This document shows positions 22,814-33,110 of a stretch of DNA of 57,080 nucleotides, in pieces. The number at the start of each line of letters is the position of its first letter. The first letter of the stretch is position 1. This DNA comes from a bacterium (GTDB lineage: Bacteria > Krumholzibacteriota > Krumholzibacteriia > LZORAL124-64-63). Location: assembly GCA_024229695.1 (NCBI GenBank), contig JAAESD010000145.1:1-57080 (forward strand). The letters are read 5' to 3'. The notes under the pieces are model-generated. The model did not search any database and was not told the origin of the DNA. It worked only from the letters and a program-made list of their open reading frames with translations. Both the position numbers and the translations under genes were made by a program.

Positions 22814-23290
22814 ATGCCAAGCTTTGCATATTTGATTATTGGATTACTAGTTGGAAGCCTTTTGACATGTGTTGCTCTGTATAAAGCCGCCCCCGGAATG
22901 ATGCTGATTGAAGATACAATTGACCTGAGTATTGAAGATGCACTAAGCAAACTGGAAAAAGCTGCTGAAGATATGGGTTGGAAAGTTCCCAAAGTACATA
23001 TGATATCTGACTCGGTTAAAAATGCTGGTTACGATGTCCGACCAGTTGCTGTTCTTGAACTCTGCCACCCCAAACTTGCCGGTATGATGCTCAACGATGA
23101 AAAAGGTCGACGCATTGCTCCAATGATGCCTTGCCGAGTTGCTCTTTACGAAAATGTCGATGGCACCATTACAGTATCAAGAATGAACTCCGGGATGATG
23201 AGCAAAATGTTTGGTGGCATAATTGCTTCTGGAATGGATGAAGCTGCCGGGCAAAATGAAGAAATTTTTGCATCGATCCTTGGGAAATAA
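22814..23290 (+). CDS. DUF302-family membrane-anchored protein
   Basis: 158 aa. One N-terminal helix (FAYLIIGLLVGSLLTCVALY, about 4-23) anchors a DUF302-type domain exposed probably to the periplasm. Family features are the first segment IEDALSKLEKAAEDMGWKV, then VLELCHPKLAGMML, PCRVALYENVDGTITVSRMN. The Cys of ELCHP is typical of the family. The family function is unknown; relatives are often linked to sulfur or redox genes. SD GGAGG lies six bases before the chosen ATG. It is divergent from the citrate lyase operon. Confidence 0.82.
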   Translation: MPSFAYLIIGLLVGSLLTCVALYKAAPGMMLIEDTIDLSIEDALSKLEKAAEDMGWKVPKVHMISDSVKNAGYDVRPVAVLELCHPKLAGMMLNDEKGRRIAPMMPCRVALYENVDGTITVSRMNSGMMSKMFGGIIASGMDEAAGQNEEIFASILGK

Positions 23291-23374
23291 GATAACAACT
23301 TTTTTTTACTGAAGTTCTCCTGAAATCGACCGAAACAACAGATGTAAAGTTAACTGTCGTTTCCAGGAGAAATA

Positions 23375-25525
23375 ATGAACGCTATCAACAGCACAAGTAA
23401 GGTTGTAATTAAATACAGCCCGGCTTTTTTACTTGCTCAAAAAGCATCCCGCAATTCTGAAAAACCAGAAGACATTTCGATAAATGCTGTACGACTTCTA
23501 GTTAGTGAATTGTCCTGCGATGTTCAAATCGCGCTCAAAAATATAAATCCACGTGGAATGCTGCTTTACTCACACAAATTTGGCGAACCCGACAGTTCTA
23601 CAAGTTGCCGATTCATTCCGTGTGACAAGATGGAATTTTCATCGTGTCTAGAAGAAATTGGCATTGAAAATACTACCCCAATGATTTTCAATGATATTTA
23701 TTATGGATTTGTAATTGCAGAGCCAGATGTAACTGTCTATGCTGAAAAACTTGCGCTTCGAATTGGACACGCATTCGAGCTTCTTGAAATGAAACTTGAG
23801 TATCAATCATTACTGCGAAGAGTAGATGATTCCGATTCTGCAATGGAATCAATGAAAACCTGGTTTGAGCATAAAATTTCCGACCTTGCAAATGCTGAAC
23901 AAAGCCTGAAGCAGCGCCTTCAATATGAAAAAGCAATAACGGCCTGTTCAAGAACACTATTTTCTGAAGAGCAGAACGACGAAACAGTGGCAACGGCATT
24001 GGAATATCTGCGTAAGGCTTCAGGGACTGAACATGTATTGCTGATGAAAAACAACTATATTGACAGTGGCGAACTTGCAGCACAACTCATTTACACTGCG
24101 AGCGAAGAGCCTTTATCAAATATTCCACAATTCAACTACAACAAACAGTGGCTCTACTCCAGTTTCTTTCCCAAATGGTCCAAGCCATTAAGTGAAAATA
24201 ATATTGTTACAGGAACAGCTGACAAACTCCAAGAACCGGCTGATGAAATAGTCAGGGCTTATGGAATTAAATCCTATATGGTGCTACCTCTATTTGTTCT
24301 TGGTCAATGGTATGGTTTCCTGGCGTTTGGCAGTAAGTCTGTTGACAAAGAATGGCTCAATGAAGACATCAACATATTGCGCACCGGTGCTGAAATGCTG
24401 GCTAATTGGTGCAGTCGTAAACAGATGGCTCAAAACCTGCGTGATGGTCAAGAAACAGCTCGAGTGCTGTTGAACACTCCGATATTTGCTGCCTTTCTGC
24501 TTGATTCTCAAGGTGTCGTAATTAGTAATAATGAAATTGCCGAAAAAATGTTTCACGCTGAAAGCAGTCAGCTGATTGGTAAAGAGCTGGCACAATATAT
24601 TCCGAGGAAATTGCGAAGCATACTTCAGAATTCAATTGCGGATAGCAGAAAATATGGCATCACAAACACCACTGACTATGAGTACAAAAACCGCTTCTAC
24701 ACTATAACGGTTTGTCCTGTCTTTGATTCAAAAAAAAAGAGCGTCGAGAAAATGGCTCTCTATGTAGAAGACTGTACTGAGAAGCATGAGTTGGAAATAC
24801 AATTGCGTCAGGCTCAAAAACTGGAGTCAGCAGGAAGGCTTGCCGATGGTTTTGCCCACGAATTAAATACACCTGTACAGACTCTTTCCAACTACATCAA
24901 TTTCCTTAAGCCAGCCTTCAATAATCTGATTGATGGCAATGATATTGAAAAGTTGAAAATCGACATTCCCGAAACTCTTGATCATGCAAGAGACCGAATT
25001 TCCGAAGTGACGGAGATAGTGAGTTCGATGAAAGAGTTTTCACATCCAGAAGCAACTGGAATGTCGGCAATTGATTTGAATCAAGCAATTAATTCAACTG
25101 CTACAGTTGCTCGTGATGAATGGAAATATATAGCAACTGTTGAAACTGATTTTGATGAAAATCTTCCTCCGGTTGTCTGCCTTCCCGATGAAATCAGTCA
25201 GGTTATTTCGAATCTTGTCTGTAATGCAGCTCAAGCAATTGAACAAACCCAAAGTTCAGAACTTGGCTCGATTGGAATTTCTACGAAACTTGAAGAGGAA
25301 TTTGCTGTAATCCGTGTTGTCGATACAGGAACTGGTATTCCTGCCGACATACAAGACTCTATTTTTGACCCGTTCTTCACTACTAAAGAAGATGGTTCAG
25401 GTGCCGGACAGGGGCTTTCAATCTGTCACTCATTAATATATACACATAATGGGGAAATATCGTTTGAAACGGAGCTAGGCAAAGGAACTACTTTTATTGT
25501 GAAGTTGCCGTTGAAACAAGATTAG
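23375..25525 (+). CDS. Soluble sensor histidine kinase (GAF-PAS-HisKA-HATPase)
   Basis: 716-aa kinase without transmembrane helices, so it senses a cytoplasmic signal. An N-terminal unknown domain (1-150), a short coiled coil (about 150-190), a GAF domain (about 190-345), a PAS domain (about 360-470) and the transmitter follow in order. The phospho-acceptor is His495 in ADGFAHELNTPVQTLSNY. The ATPase part shows NLVCNAAQAIEQ (N box), VVDTGTGIP (G1), DPFFTTKEDGSGAGQGLSICH (F and G2). No response regulator is adjacent, so it is an orphan. SD CAGGAG precedes the ATG. It overlaps the convergent regulator gene by 4 bp. Confidence 0.92.
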   Translation: MNAINSTSKVVIKYSPAFLLAQKASRNSEKPEDISINAVRLLVSELSCDVQIALKNINPRGMLLYSHKFGEPDSSTSCRFIPCDKMEFSSCLEEIGIENTTPMIFNDIYYGFVIAEPDVTVYAEKLALRIGHAFELLEMKLEYQSLLRRVDDSDSAMESMKTWFEHKISDLANAEQSLKQRLQYEKAITACSRTLFSEEQNDETVATALEYLRKASGTEHVLLMKNNYIDSGELAAQLIYTASEEPLSNIPQFNYNKQWLYSSFFPKWSKPLSENNIVTGTADKLQEPADEIVRAYGIKSYMVLPLFVLGQWYGFLAFGSKSVDKEWLNEDINILRTGAEMLANWCSRKQMAQNLRDGQETARVLLNTPIFAAFLLDSQGVVISNNEIAEKMFHAESSQLIGKELAQYIPRKLRSILQNSIADSRKYGITNTTDYEYKNRFYTITVCPVFDSKKKSVEKMALYVEDCTEKHELEIQLRQAQKLESAGRLADGFAHELNTPVQTLSNYINFLKPAFNNLIDGNDIEKLKIDIPETLDHARDRISEVTEIVSSMKEFSHPEATGMSAIDLNQAINSTATVARDEWKYIATVETDFDENLPPVVCLPDEISQVISNLVCNAAQAIEQTQSSELGSIGISTKLEEEFAVIRVVDTGTGIPADIQDSIFDPFFTTKEDGSGAGQGLSICHSLIYTHNGEISFETELGKGTTFIVKLPLKQD

Positions 25526-26328
25526 AGGGCATTTCTTTTTCTGGCAACAGACAGGATCTCTGAAGCGATTTCCTCAATCGGCTTATTAGTTACATCAATC
25601 ATTGTCCATCCAGGATGCTGTTTATAAAACGTCTCCGCATATTCAAGCTCTCTTGCTGCATGAGATACAGTTGCATAATCACCTGTAGAGCCTCCAAGAT
25701 AATCCTGCCTTGTCCGGCGCAAAACTGACAGCCGTCGTGGTCTGGTTGTAAGACAAAATACTCTTTTGCTTCGTACCTTCTCCAATATTTCAGGTGGAGT
25801 AATGCCAAGAATAATTGGCACATTTGCCGTATGCCACCCCATGAACGACAGATAAATACTCAATGGAGTTTTGAAAGTTCGAGATACACCCAACAACACA
25901 AATTCAGCATCTTCAAGGTCATTGACCCTCTGCCCATCGTCATGTTTTATAGCAAATTCAACAGCTTCTATGCGACGGAAATATTCACTGTTCAAACGTG
26001 TGAAAAGACCGGGTCTGCTTGTTGGTGAGATATCGAACTGGCTTGAGAGCCTGGCAAGCAGAGAACCCATCATATCGATTGTTTCAATGTTGTGGAGTTT
26101 TCCAAGTCGCAATATTTCAGCACGCATATCCTCTGATGCCATTGTGTGTACAATAAAGCTGCCTTTAGCTTCAGCTTCCGATATCACAACCTGGATTTGA
26201 TCAGGAGTCCGGACTTCGGGTCGGACGGAGATATGGGTTTCATGTTCAGGAAACTGAACCAGGGCGGCATCAAGCAATCTCTTTGCCGTGCCGCCCGTAC
26301 CATCAGATATTACAATTATATGCTGCAT
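25522..26328 (-). CDS. ppsR: PEP synthase/pyruvate phosphate dikinase regulatory protein (DUF299)
   Basis: 268-aa bifunctional kinase/pyrophosphorylase that switches PEP synthase or PPDK off and on by ADP-dependent threonine phosphorylation. It starts IIVISDGTGGTAKRLLDAAL; the nucleotide loop is GVSRTFKTPLSIYL (about 148-161) and it ends SHAARELEYAETFYKQHPGWTMIDVTNKPIEEIA. The length is typical. Its ATG shares a base with the pepD stop. The target enzyme is not in the window. Placement after peptidases suggests a link between amino-acid carbon and gluconeogenesis, which is inference. Confidence 0.93.
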   Translation of the reverse strand: MQHIIVISDGTGGTAKRLLDAALVQFPEHETHISVRPEVRTPDQIQVVISEAEAKGSFIVHTMASEDMRAEILRLGKLHNIETIDMMGSLLARLSSQFDISPTSRPGLFTRLNSEYFRRIEAVEFAIKHDDGQRVNDLEDAEFVLLGVSRTFKTPLSIYLSFMGWHTANVPIILGITPPEILEKVRSKRVFCLTTRPRRLSVLRRTRQDYLGGSTGDYATVSHAARELEYAETFYKQHPGWTMIDVTNKPIEEIASEILSVARKRNAL

Positions 26329-27776
26329 TACAGCTCCGCAAGTAGTCCTTGAAATAGCTTCCAGATTCTACCTGTTGATCCAATGCTCAACTTCTCATCA
26401 GGAGAGTGAGCTCCACGAATATCAGGACCAAAAGAAACAATATCCAGATCAGGATATTTTTCAGTCAACAATCCACACTCAAGGCCAGCATGAATAGCAG
26501 TCAGTCCAGCTTCTTTTTTGAAAACCTTCTTATACACTTTTGCTGTTGTCTGAACCATTTGCGATTTTGGATTTGGTGTCCAACCAGGATATCCTTCAGG
26601 CTGAATAACTGTCACCCCGGCAAGCTCTCCAATAGTCCGATGTTGTCTGACGATAGCTTCCAGACTACACATGTTTGAAGATCTGCTACAAACAACAATA
26701 CGGACCTTGTTGCCATCGGTTTTAACAACACCAACATTGGTACTTGAATCTGCAAGACCAACAATAGCCAGGCTCATTCCAAGTACGCCATTTGGCAACG
26801 CGTCCAACATACCAAGTGTGCGAGTTGTGCAACCCGCTCCCCAGCTGTGAGTAACCTTGCATGGTGTAACTTTGACATTGAAGCCATCGTCGATACCTGC
26901 AAGTTCACCAGTTGCAATACAATTTGCCCAAGAGGTAATTATCTTTTTGAACTCTCCAGCTCTCTCTTTTGGCATTGCAACTTTTGCTTCAGCTTCTCTT
27001 GGAATTGCGTTACGCATACTTCCGCCATCAATCGAAACCAGTTTGATTGGCATTTCTTCTTTTGCGGCCATGAGCAATCTGGTCAAAATCTTGATTGCGT
27101 TACCACGGTTTTTCAGAATATCCAGACCAGAGTGTCCACCAAGCAGACCTTTGATTGATACTTTACGAGCAACATAGCCCTTTGACAGTTTGCTCTTACG
27201 ATTGCTGATTCTGTATTCTGAATCGCGACCGCCTGCACAACCGATGAAGATTGCATCTTCTTCTTCACTATCAAGGTTGATCATCCGTCGACTCTCGAAG
27301 AACCCTTCCTCAACACCAGCAGCACCAGTTAGTCCGCGTTCTTCATCAACAGTCATCAGAACTTCGATTTTCGGATGCTTCATCTTTGGCTCATCCGCAA
27401 CTGCCAGTCCCATTGCAACACCGATACCATTGTCAGCACCCAGAGTTGTGCCATCGGCAGTCATCCAGTCACCTTTGATCAGCAGCTTGATAGGGTCTTT
27501 TTCAAAATCGTGTTTTGTATCACCGTTCTTTTCACAAACCATATCGACATGGCCTTGAACCAGAACCGGCTTACGTCTTTCCATCCCTTTGCTTGCAGGT
27601 ATTATGACCAGCAAGTTGCCAACTTTATCCTGTTTCCACTGGAGGTCGCGTTTATCGGCCCACTTTTTAAGCATATTCATAACAGCAGTTTCATTACCAC
27701 TGCCACGAGGAACTTTTGAAAGCTCTGCAAAAACATTCCAGACTGATTTTGGTTTCAACGATGCAACTTTACTCAT
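26328..27776 (-). CDS. pepD: Aminoacyl-histidine dipeptidase (peptidase M20, PepD)
   Basis: 482-aa cytosolic di-zinc dipeptidase. Zinc-site motifs: VLVQGHVDMVCEK (His), GTTLGADNGIGVAMGLA (Asp), MTVDEERGLTGAAG (Glu-Glu), NLDSEEEDAIFIG, and the late His of FGPDIRGAHSPDEKLSI. A lid domain (about 200-390) interrupts the catalytic domain as in PepD. It cuts Xaa-His and other dipeptides after import. SD AGGAG precedes the ATG. The start lies 4 bp inside the end of the M1 peptidase gene, so these peptidases are co-translated. Confidence 0.95.
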   Translation of the reverse strand: MSKVASLKPKSVWNVFAELSKVPRGSGNETAVMNMLKKWADKRDLQWKQDKVGNLLVIIPASKGMERRKPVLVQGHVDMVCEKNGDTKHDFEKDPIKLLIKGDWMTADGTTLGADNGIGVAMGLAVADEPKMKHPKIEVLMTVDEERGLTGAAGVEEGFFESRRMINLDSEEEDAIFIGCAGGRDSEYRISNRKSKLSKGYVARKVSIKGLLGGHSGLDILKNRGNAIKILTRLLMAAKEEMPIKLVSIDGGSMRNAIPREAEAKVAMPKERAGEFKKIITSWANCIATGELAGIDDGFNVKVTPCKVTHSWGAGCTTRTLGMLDALPNGVLGMSLAIVGLADSSTNVGVVKTDGNKVRIVVCSRSSNMCSLEAIVRQHRTIGELAGVTVIQPEGYPGWTPNPKSQMVQTTAKVYKKVFKKEAGLTAIHAGLECGLLTEKYPDLDIVSFGPDIRGAHSPDEKLSIGSTGRIWKLFQGLLAEL

Positions 27777-29701
27777 TTTATTCTCCTGTTAAGAGGTGAC
27801 TCTTTAATTTCCCAATTCCCTTTTTGTGGTCTTCCACGCTGAGGGAAAATCAAGTGCGAGTATTTACCATAGTGACTTATTCTACCAGCAAGTTTTGGCA
27901 ATGCATCATATGAATGACCAAACACAATCAAATCGGTTTTGCCAAATTCATTTCCAATTGCCAGAACTATATCGTTTTCTTTCAGCTTGTATCGGGCACC
28001 ATTCAAAAACATGTAACTGCCAGCAAGCTGTGCATTTTCAGGAAGCAATTCTGCAGCTGTTTCTGCCGATGGGTTGACAAATATTCTGCTGTGACCATCG
28101 TAAGTGCCATCAGAAGTTACAAACTCTTCACCTTCAACCCACTCTTCAGCAAACTTCTTGGCTTGTATACCAGCAAGTCCCGATGGTATTACAAATTGAG
28201 GTTCTTCCTCACCAAATATCTGGCTTAAAGTCGGCTCAATTTCTTCTGCGTGCAGTTTGCGGAAAACATGATAATCAGGGTCAACGCTCAGAGTTTTTGC
28301 TCCAGCAGTTGGCAGTGTAAAAGTAGCGCTTGCAGAATTAATTTGCAGAACGTGTTCTGCATCACCAACTACAACTGGAACTTCAATGTCCCACACCGGT
28401 TCGTTCTGAGTGATTGTGAAAGTGACTTTGGCTCCGTCAGATTCAACATCCTGAAGATGAATCATCGGCGCACCAGCTCTGGTTAGCCACTGCTCACCAA
28501 GTTCAGTAATATCACTGTTATAACCGCTGAATGCTGCAATGAAATGATCCCAGGAAACAGGAGCGTAACTGTTACTGCTCCAGACATCCTGCATTGCTTT
28601 TACAAAATTATCGCGCCCAATCATCCGATCGAACATATGGAAAACCATCATTGTTTTACCATAGCCAATAGCGCGAGTTGCACCACTGTGTCGTTCCTTG
28701 AATTCTGAGATTGGGAAGTCCAGGTCACCATGAACATAGCTTGCATAATCTTTAAGCAAAGTTCTGCGATACTCTCTGCCATCCTCGGCAGATAAAAGCG
28801 TTTTGTAATGATAGTCTGCACAATAAACTGTCAGACCTTCACACCAGTTACCACGATCTCCGTCTACAAACGATGAGTTGCCCCACCAGTTATGACAGAT
28901 TTCGTGCCCAAAACTTGTGTCGGGAATAAACGGCAGACGAATGACCATTCCCCCAAGCAGAGTGTATGACGGCATTCCATATCCACTTGGAAACCAGCTC
29001 TCAACTGTAGCAAATTTTCCGTAAGGATAAGGGCCAATCATTTCATTATACATTTCAAGGTACTCGCCGGTTTTGGTTTGATATGTCTCAACCAGTTTCG
29101 GTTCATCTGCCAGGAAATATGTATAGGAAGTTACATCGCCGAATTGTCTTTCAGTGATGAAATATTTTGCTGCAACCAGGTTCAGGCCATCGCTCGGATT
29201 TTTTGCGTCCCAGATTGTGATCTGTCTGTCAGTTTTTGAAACTACTGTACGCACACCTTGAGTTACCGGCTCAATCCCTGCAGGGGTATTAATTGTCAGC
29301 TTGTGTGTGACCATTGCCTCTTCAAACATCGGCAACCAATACGCTCCACCTGAAAGATAGATGCCATCATCGGAAATTGTTGCTGTCAGTTCACGACCTA
29401 CGTTTTCGCGGGAAAACACCATGTCATCGGCATTGGCGAAAAACTCACCTATGTAAGAGATAATCATCTGCCCTGGAGTGCATTTGTATGTAGTTAATTC
29501 ATCTTCTGTTTTGATTGCCTCTGCACCAGTGATTTCCAGTTTGCTGTTCATAACAAACTCAGTAACGCCATCGGGAATTTGCAACGTGTCTGTTACAGCA
29601 ACTGTGTGCGCATCGGTATCAAAATAGATACCTGCATTGTGCGACACAATTTCAGCACTTGCAAAAACAGGAATCAAAAGCAGCAGCGCAAAATACTTCA
29701 T
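27773..29701 (-). CDS. Secreted M1-family metallopeptidase
   Basis: 642 aa; signal peptide MKYFALLLLIPVFASA. The gluzincin site is HEICH (His266, Glu267, His270) with the third ligand Glu288 in NWCEGLTVY, the M1 pattern HEXXH...NEGFA in variant form (WCEGLT). The usual M1 GAMEN motif is replaced by a region around GYGMPSYTLLGG. The C-terminal half (about 440-640) has beta domains without recognised catalytic residues. It probably acts in the periplasm on peptides made by the M16 peptidase, whose gene stop overlaps its start by one base (TAATG). Confidence 0.88.
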   Translation of the reverse strand: MKYFALLLLIPVFASAEIVSHNAGIYFDTDAHTVAVTDTLQIPDGVTEFVMNSKLEITGAEAIKTEDELTTYKCTPGQMIISYIGEFFANADDMVFSRENVGRELTATISDDGIYLSGGAYWLPMFEEAMVTHKLTINTPAGIEPVTQGVRTVVSKTDRQITIWDAKNPSDGLNLVAAKYFITERQFGDVTSYTYFLADEPKLVETYQTKTGEYLEMYNEMIGPYPYGKFATVESWFPSGYGMPSYTLLGGMVIRLPFIPDTSFGHEICHNWWGNSSFVDGDRGNWCEGLTVYCADYHYKTLLSAEDGREYRRTLLKDYASYVHGDLDFPISEFKERHSGATRAIGYGKTMMVFHMFDRMIGRDNFVKAMQDVWSSNSYAPVSWDHFIAAFSGYNSDITELGEQWLTRAGAPMIHLQDVESDGAKVTFTITQNEPVWDIEVPVVVGDAEHVLQINSASATFTLPTAGAKTLSVDPDYHVFRKLHAEEIEPTLSQIFGEEEPQFVIPSGLAGIQAKKFAEEWVEGEEFVTSDGTYDGHSRIFVNPSAETAAELLPENAQLAGSYMFLNGARYKLKENDIVLAIGNEFGKTDLIVFGHSYDALPKLAGRISHYGKYSHLIFPQRGRPQKGNWEIKESPLNRRIK

Positions 29702-32322
29702 TATTCAACCACCACAGTTATCAGAGGCAAGTTCGACAGGTAAACATTCCCTACTCTGACCATTTGCTCAAGAGTTACACCATCGTAACGATCAAAAAGA
29801 CTGGTGTATGCTGACAGGTCGCCATCGAGTTCTGCCATTGATAGGTAATAGGCCTGGCTGATGCTTGAAAGTCTGCGCATCATCATCCGACCCTTCCAGA
29901 AGTTTCTTGTTTTTTCCAACTCATCCTGTGTGACAGTCATTGGATCAAACGACTTGATCATTTCCAGCAGTGCGGCAAGACCTTCATCTTTACGAGGCAT
30001 CGGTGGGTTGATCCAGCCTGAGAATGTTGCGCTTCTGCCATGAGAACTTACGCCAACACCAACGCTGTATGACAAACCACGTGTTTCACGTAAATCCTGT
30101 TGAACACGATCGGAAAGAATTGATACAAGCAAGCCAAGGGCATCGGCGTCTTCTGGCTCAATATCCATAACACTGCCAACACGGATTGAAGCCATCTGAC
30201 CACCAACAGCTTTTACAATCTGCTCATCTTTTTCTGTAACTTTTGGCTGACTCATTCTATCACCAGCGCGACCTCGTTCTGGCATTTGCAACTCGATTGC
30301 AGTTGCCAGAGTCTGTGGATCCTGTGGTGAAACGATTGTGAAAATCAGGTTGTGTGGACTGAATGCTTTACGGAAAGTTCTGCGAACATCGTCATATGAC
30401 AGTTTACCCAGCGACTCAACGGAGCCTTCAGCAGGCATTGATAACGGGTGGTCTCCATACAACGCTTCAGTCATAGTGCGTGATGCTACACTTCTTGCAC
30501 TACCAGCAGATCTGCCCATCGATCCAATCTGCTGAGTTCGTTCAATGTTGAAATCGTCTTCAGAAAATGTAGCGCTCTGAATCATTTCCATAACCAGAGA
30601 TAGAACATCCTGGCCACTGCCAGCAGCACATTCAACACGGATAAACGAGAACCTGCTGTTGGTATAGTAGTTGTCCATCGGGAAATATGGATTATCAACC
30701 AGTTTTATTTGTGCACCAAGAGCACGCAGTTTGTGTGACAGACAAGTTTCGTCACAACCACCTACACCGTAGGTCAAAAGGCGATGAACCATATTCAGTG
30801 CACCAGCTTTATCTCCATCAAGCAAACTTCGGTCACGAACTGTAATGTGCATTGCAAACAGATCTGAATCCTCGTTCTGCATGGTAATCAGAGTTGCACC
30901 GTTTTGAAGTTCCTGTCTCACTGGTAACACTTCTTCAGCAACTTCACTTTCAGTTTCAACTCTAGGCAGAACATTAATAACTTTGTGTGGGCTGTTCACA
31001 ACGTAAGCACCAAGAACTCGCGTTACACTTTCAGTTGTTACTGCAGCCAGGTTATCCAGATAATTAAGGAAGTAATCGACTCCACCTTGTGCAATCGGCT
31101 CAGCAGCCATAATTGCCAGGTGTCTCAACTGTTCACGTTCAATCAGAGTTTCAGTTTCACTGGTGGCAATTATTTCCTGCACATCGTCAACACTGACACC
31201 GTATTCCATTGCATCCGACAATGCATTTTGAACCATACCGTAGTATCGGGCATGGTCTGCACCATCAGGCAACTGCAGTTCAATAACCAGTCTGGAGAAT
31301 CCTTCTTCTCTCTCCCACCAAACACCTACTGCTGGTTGAAGCTCAGGATCAAGTTCAGCAATTGCTCTGGTCAGGACACCAGTAGTTGGCGTATCCAGAA
31401 TATGACTCATAACCAGGAATGGGAAAAAGTCAGGGGACCCATAAGCTGGGGCCTCATAGGCAAGCGCCATAACTTGAGAATCACCTGTTCGACGAGAAAC
31501 AGAATGTGTTCTACCAATAAATTCAGCAGGAACAAGCTCAGCACTCTGCACTGTTCCCGGTGGCACTGAACCAAAATATTGATTCAATAATTCAAGAGCT
31601 TTATCGCGCTCAAAATTACCAGCAATGGTTGTAACCATATTGTTTGGTACATAGTGATTCTTGTAAAACTCATATACATCATCACGTGACATATTTTCAA
31701 TTGTACTTTTTGTGCCCAGAGTTGGCAGAGCCAAACTACTTCCACCAAAAACAATTTCGCGAATTACGGAGTCTGCAGAGTCTCCTGAACGGTCAAGACT
31801 CTGGACAATTTCACCTATTACAATGCCACGTTCTTTTTCAAACTTGGCTTCCGGAATTATTGAGTGGAATAGCATCTCGGCTTGCAAATCGACTGCAACT
31901 TCCAGCTCATCCGCAGGCATTACCATCATAAAGTTGGTAAAGAAATTTGTAGTGTTTGCGTTGTTATAAATGCCATGCATATCTGCAAGGTCGTACTGTT
32001 CTTCCTGAGTCATTCTTTCACTGCCATTGAACAGCAAGTGTTCTAGCATGTGACTCATTCCACTGGTGCGAAAATCCTCTTGCGCTGAGCCAACCTTGAT
32101 CTGGGTAATAATTGCAGCCATCGGCTGTAATGGATTACGCAAAAACAGAACTTCAAGCCCATTATCAAGTCTCAAAACCTCTGCATTATCAGATAGTTCA
32201 TTAAAAAGAGGCATGTCTGGATGATCATACAAACGAGCAGCTTCCCAGCTGTTTTCGGTTTGAGCAATAACAGACATTGACATGGACACAAGTAGTGCCA
32301 ACACAAATAGAATTTTTTTCAT
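29701..32322 (-). CDS. Secreted M16-family (insulinase-like) zinc peptidase
   Basis: 873-aa exported protein; signal peptide about residues 1-20. The inverted zinc motif is His91-Met-Leu-Glu94-His95 (SGMSHMLEHLLFNG), with the distal Glu expected in ERGIVIGEIVQSLDR. A second M16 half (about 480-870) is a degenerate, non-zinc repeat containing SILSDRVQQDLRETRGLSYSVGVGV, the R/Y substrate motif. A single chain with both halves is usual for periplasmic M16 enzymes. It would degrade peptides up to several kDa. GGAGGAG precedes the ATG, 23 bases after tpiA. Confidence 0.93.
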   Translation of the reverse strand: MKKILFVLALLVSMSMSVIAQTENSWEAARLYDHPDMPLFNELSDNAEVLRLDNGLEVLFLRNPLQPMAAIITQIKVGSAQEDFRTSGMSHMLEHLLFNGSERMTQEEQYDLADMHGIYNNANTTNFFTNFMMVMPADELEVAVDLQAEMLFHSIIPEAKFEKERGIVIGEIVQSLDRSGDSADSVIREIVFGGSSLALPTLGTKSTIENMSRDDVYEFYKNHYVPNNMVTTIAGNFERDKALELLNQYFGSVPPGTVQSAELVPAEFIGRTHSVSRRTGDSQVMALAYEAPAYGSPDFFPFLVMSHILDTPTTGVLTRAIAELDPELQPAVGVWWEREEGFSRLVIELQLPDGADHARYYGMVQNALSDAMEYGVSVDDVQEIIATSETETLIEREQLRHLAIMAAEPIAQGGVDYFLNYLDNLAAVTTESVTRVLGAYVVNSPHKVINVLPRVETESEVAEEVLPVRQELQNGATLITMQNEDSDLFAMHITVRDRSLLDGDKAGALNMVHRLLTYGVGGCDETCLSHKLRALGAQIKLVDNPYFPMDNYYTNSRFSFIRVECAAGSGQDVLSLVMEMIQSATFSEDDFNIERTQQIGSMGRSAGSARSVASRTMTEALYGDHPLSMPAEGSVESLGKLSYDDVRRTFRKAFSPHNLIFTIVSPQDPQTLATAIELQMPERGRAGDRMSQPKVTEKDEQIVKAVGGQMASIRVGSVMDIEPEDADALGLLVSILSDRVQQDLRETRGLSYSVGVGVSSHGRSATFSGWINPPMPRKDEGLAALLEMIKSFDPMTVTQDELEKTRNFWKGRMMMRRLSSISQAYYLSMAELDGDLSAYTSLFDRYDGVTLEQMVRVGNVYLSNLPLITVVVE

Positions 32323-32345
32323 GGTCTCCTCCGGGAGATTCCGGT

Positions 32346-33101
32346 TTAAAGGGCAGCTTTGATTATGCCCAGAAAATTATCACTGTCGAGGCTGGCGCCG
32401 CCAACCAATCCGCCATCGATATCTGCACAGGCAATCAACTCTTTAGCATTGGAAGGTTTCATACTTCCGCCATAAAGAATCCTTGTTGCCTCTGCAATAT
32501 TGCTATCAAACATTCCTGCAACCAGATTGCGCGACAGATTATGAATATCCTGTGCCATTTCCGGAGTTGCAGTCTCACCAGTACCGATAGCCCATACCGG
32601 CTCATAAGCCAGAACTGTATTTTCTGGCGTAAAACTGTCAAGCTGAGGCAAAACTGCCTGCAACTGAGTGCGAACTATTTCTTCAGCACGACCTGCGCGT
32701 CGATCTTCAATTTTCTCACCGTAACAAAAAATTGCACGCATTCCTGCGGCATGAACAAGATTAATTTTGTCGATGAAAGACGCATCGGTTTCCTGATAGT
32801 GTTCGCGTCTTTCGCTGTGAGCAACGATTACATATTTACAACCGACTTCGCTCAGCATTTCCGCAGAAATTTCACCTGTATAAGCGCCATCACAATGGTC
32901 TGCACAATTTTGCGCACCAAGTGCAATCGGAAAACCGTTTATAATTTCATTTACTGCAGGTAGCGAAACATAAGGAGGACAAACCAGCACTTCACAACCG
33001 TCCACACCATGCAATCCCATGCCGATAGAACGTACCAGCTTTACAGATTCCTTAGGACCTTTGTTCAACTTCCAGTTTCCGGCAATCAGTGTTTTACGCA
33101 T
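32346..33101 (-). CDS. tpiA: Triosephosphate isomerase
   Basis: 251-aa TIM barrel interconverting DHAP and glyceraldehyde 3-phosphate. It shows AGNWKLNKG (catalytic Lys), VIVAHSERREH (His), VLAYEPVWAIGTGETATPEMA (Glu and flexible loop) and ILYGGSMKPSNA. Two ATGs lie six bases apart; the second (33101) has AAGGA six bases ahead, the first has no room for an SD, so I use 33101. It follows punA by a few bases; in this context it may process triose phosphate from (deoxy)ribose-phosphate breakdown besides glycolysis. Confidence 0.97.
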   Translation of the reverse strand: MRKTLIAGNWKLNKGPKESVKLVRSIGMGLHGVDGCEVLVCPPYVSLPAVNEIINGFPIALGAQNCADHCDGAYTGEISAEMLSEVGCKYVIVAHSERREHYQETDASFIDKINLVHAAGMRAIFCYGEKIEDRRAGRAEEIVRTQLQAVLPQLDSFTPENTVLAYEPVWAIGTGETATPEMAQDIHNLSRNLVAGMFDSNIAEATRILYGGSMKPSNAKELIACADIDGGLVGGASLDSDNFLGIIKAAL

Positions 33102-33110
33102 GGCCATTCC

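Noticed and set aside
30985..31569. Plus-strand 194-codon frame inside the M16 peptidase gene
   Set aside because: Antisense shadow; no SD or domain.
32277..32963. Plus-strand 228-codon frame over tpiA
   Set aside because: Antisense to tpiA, whose active-site residues are all present.
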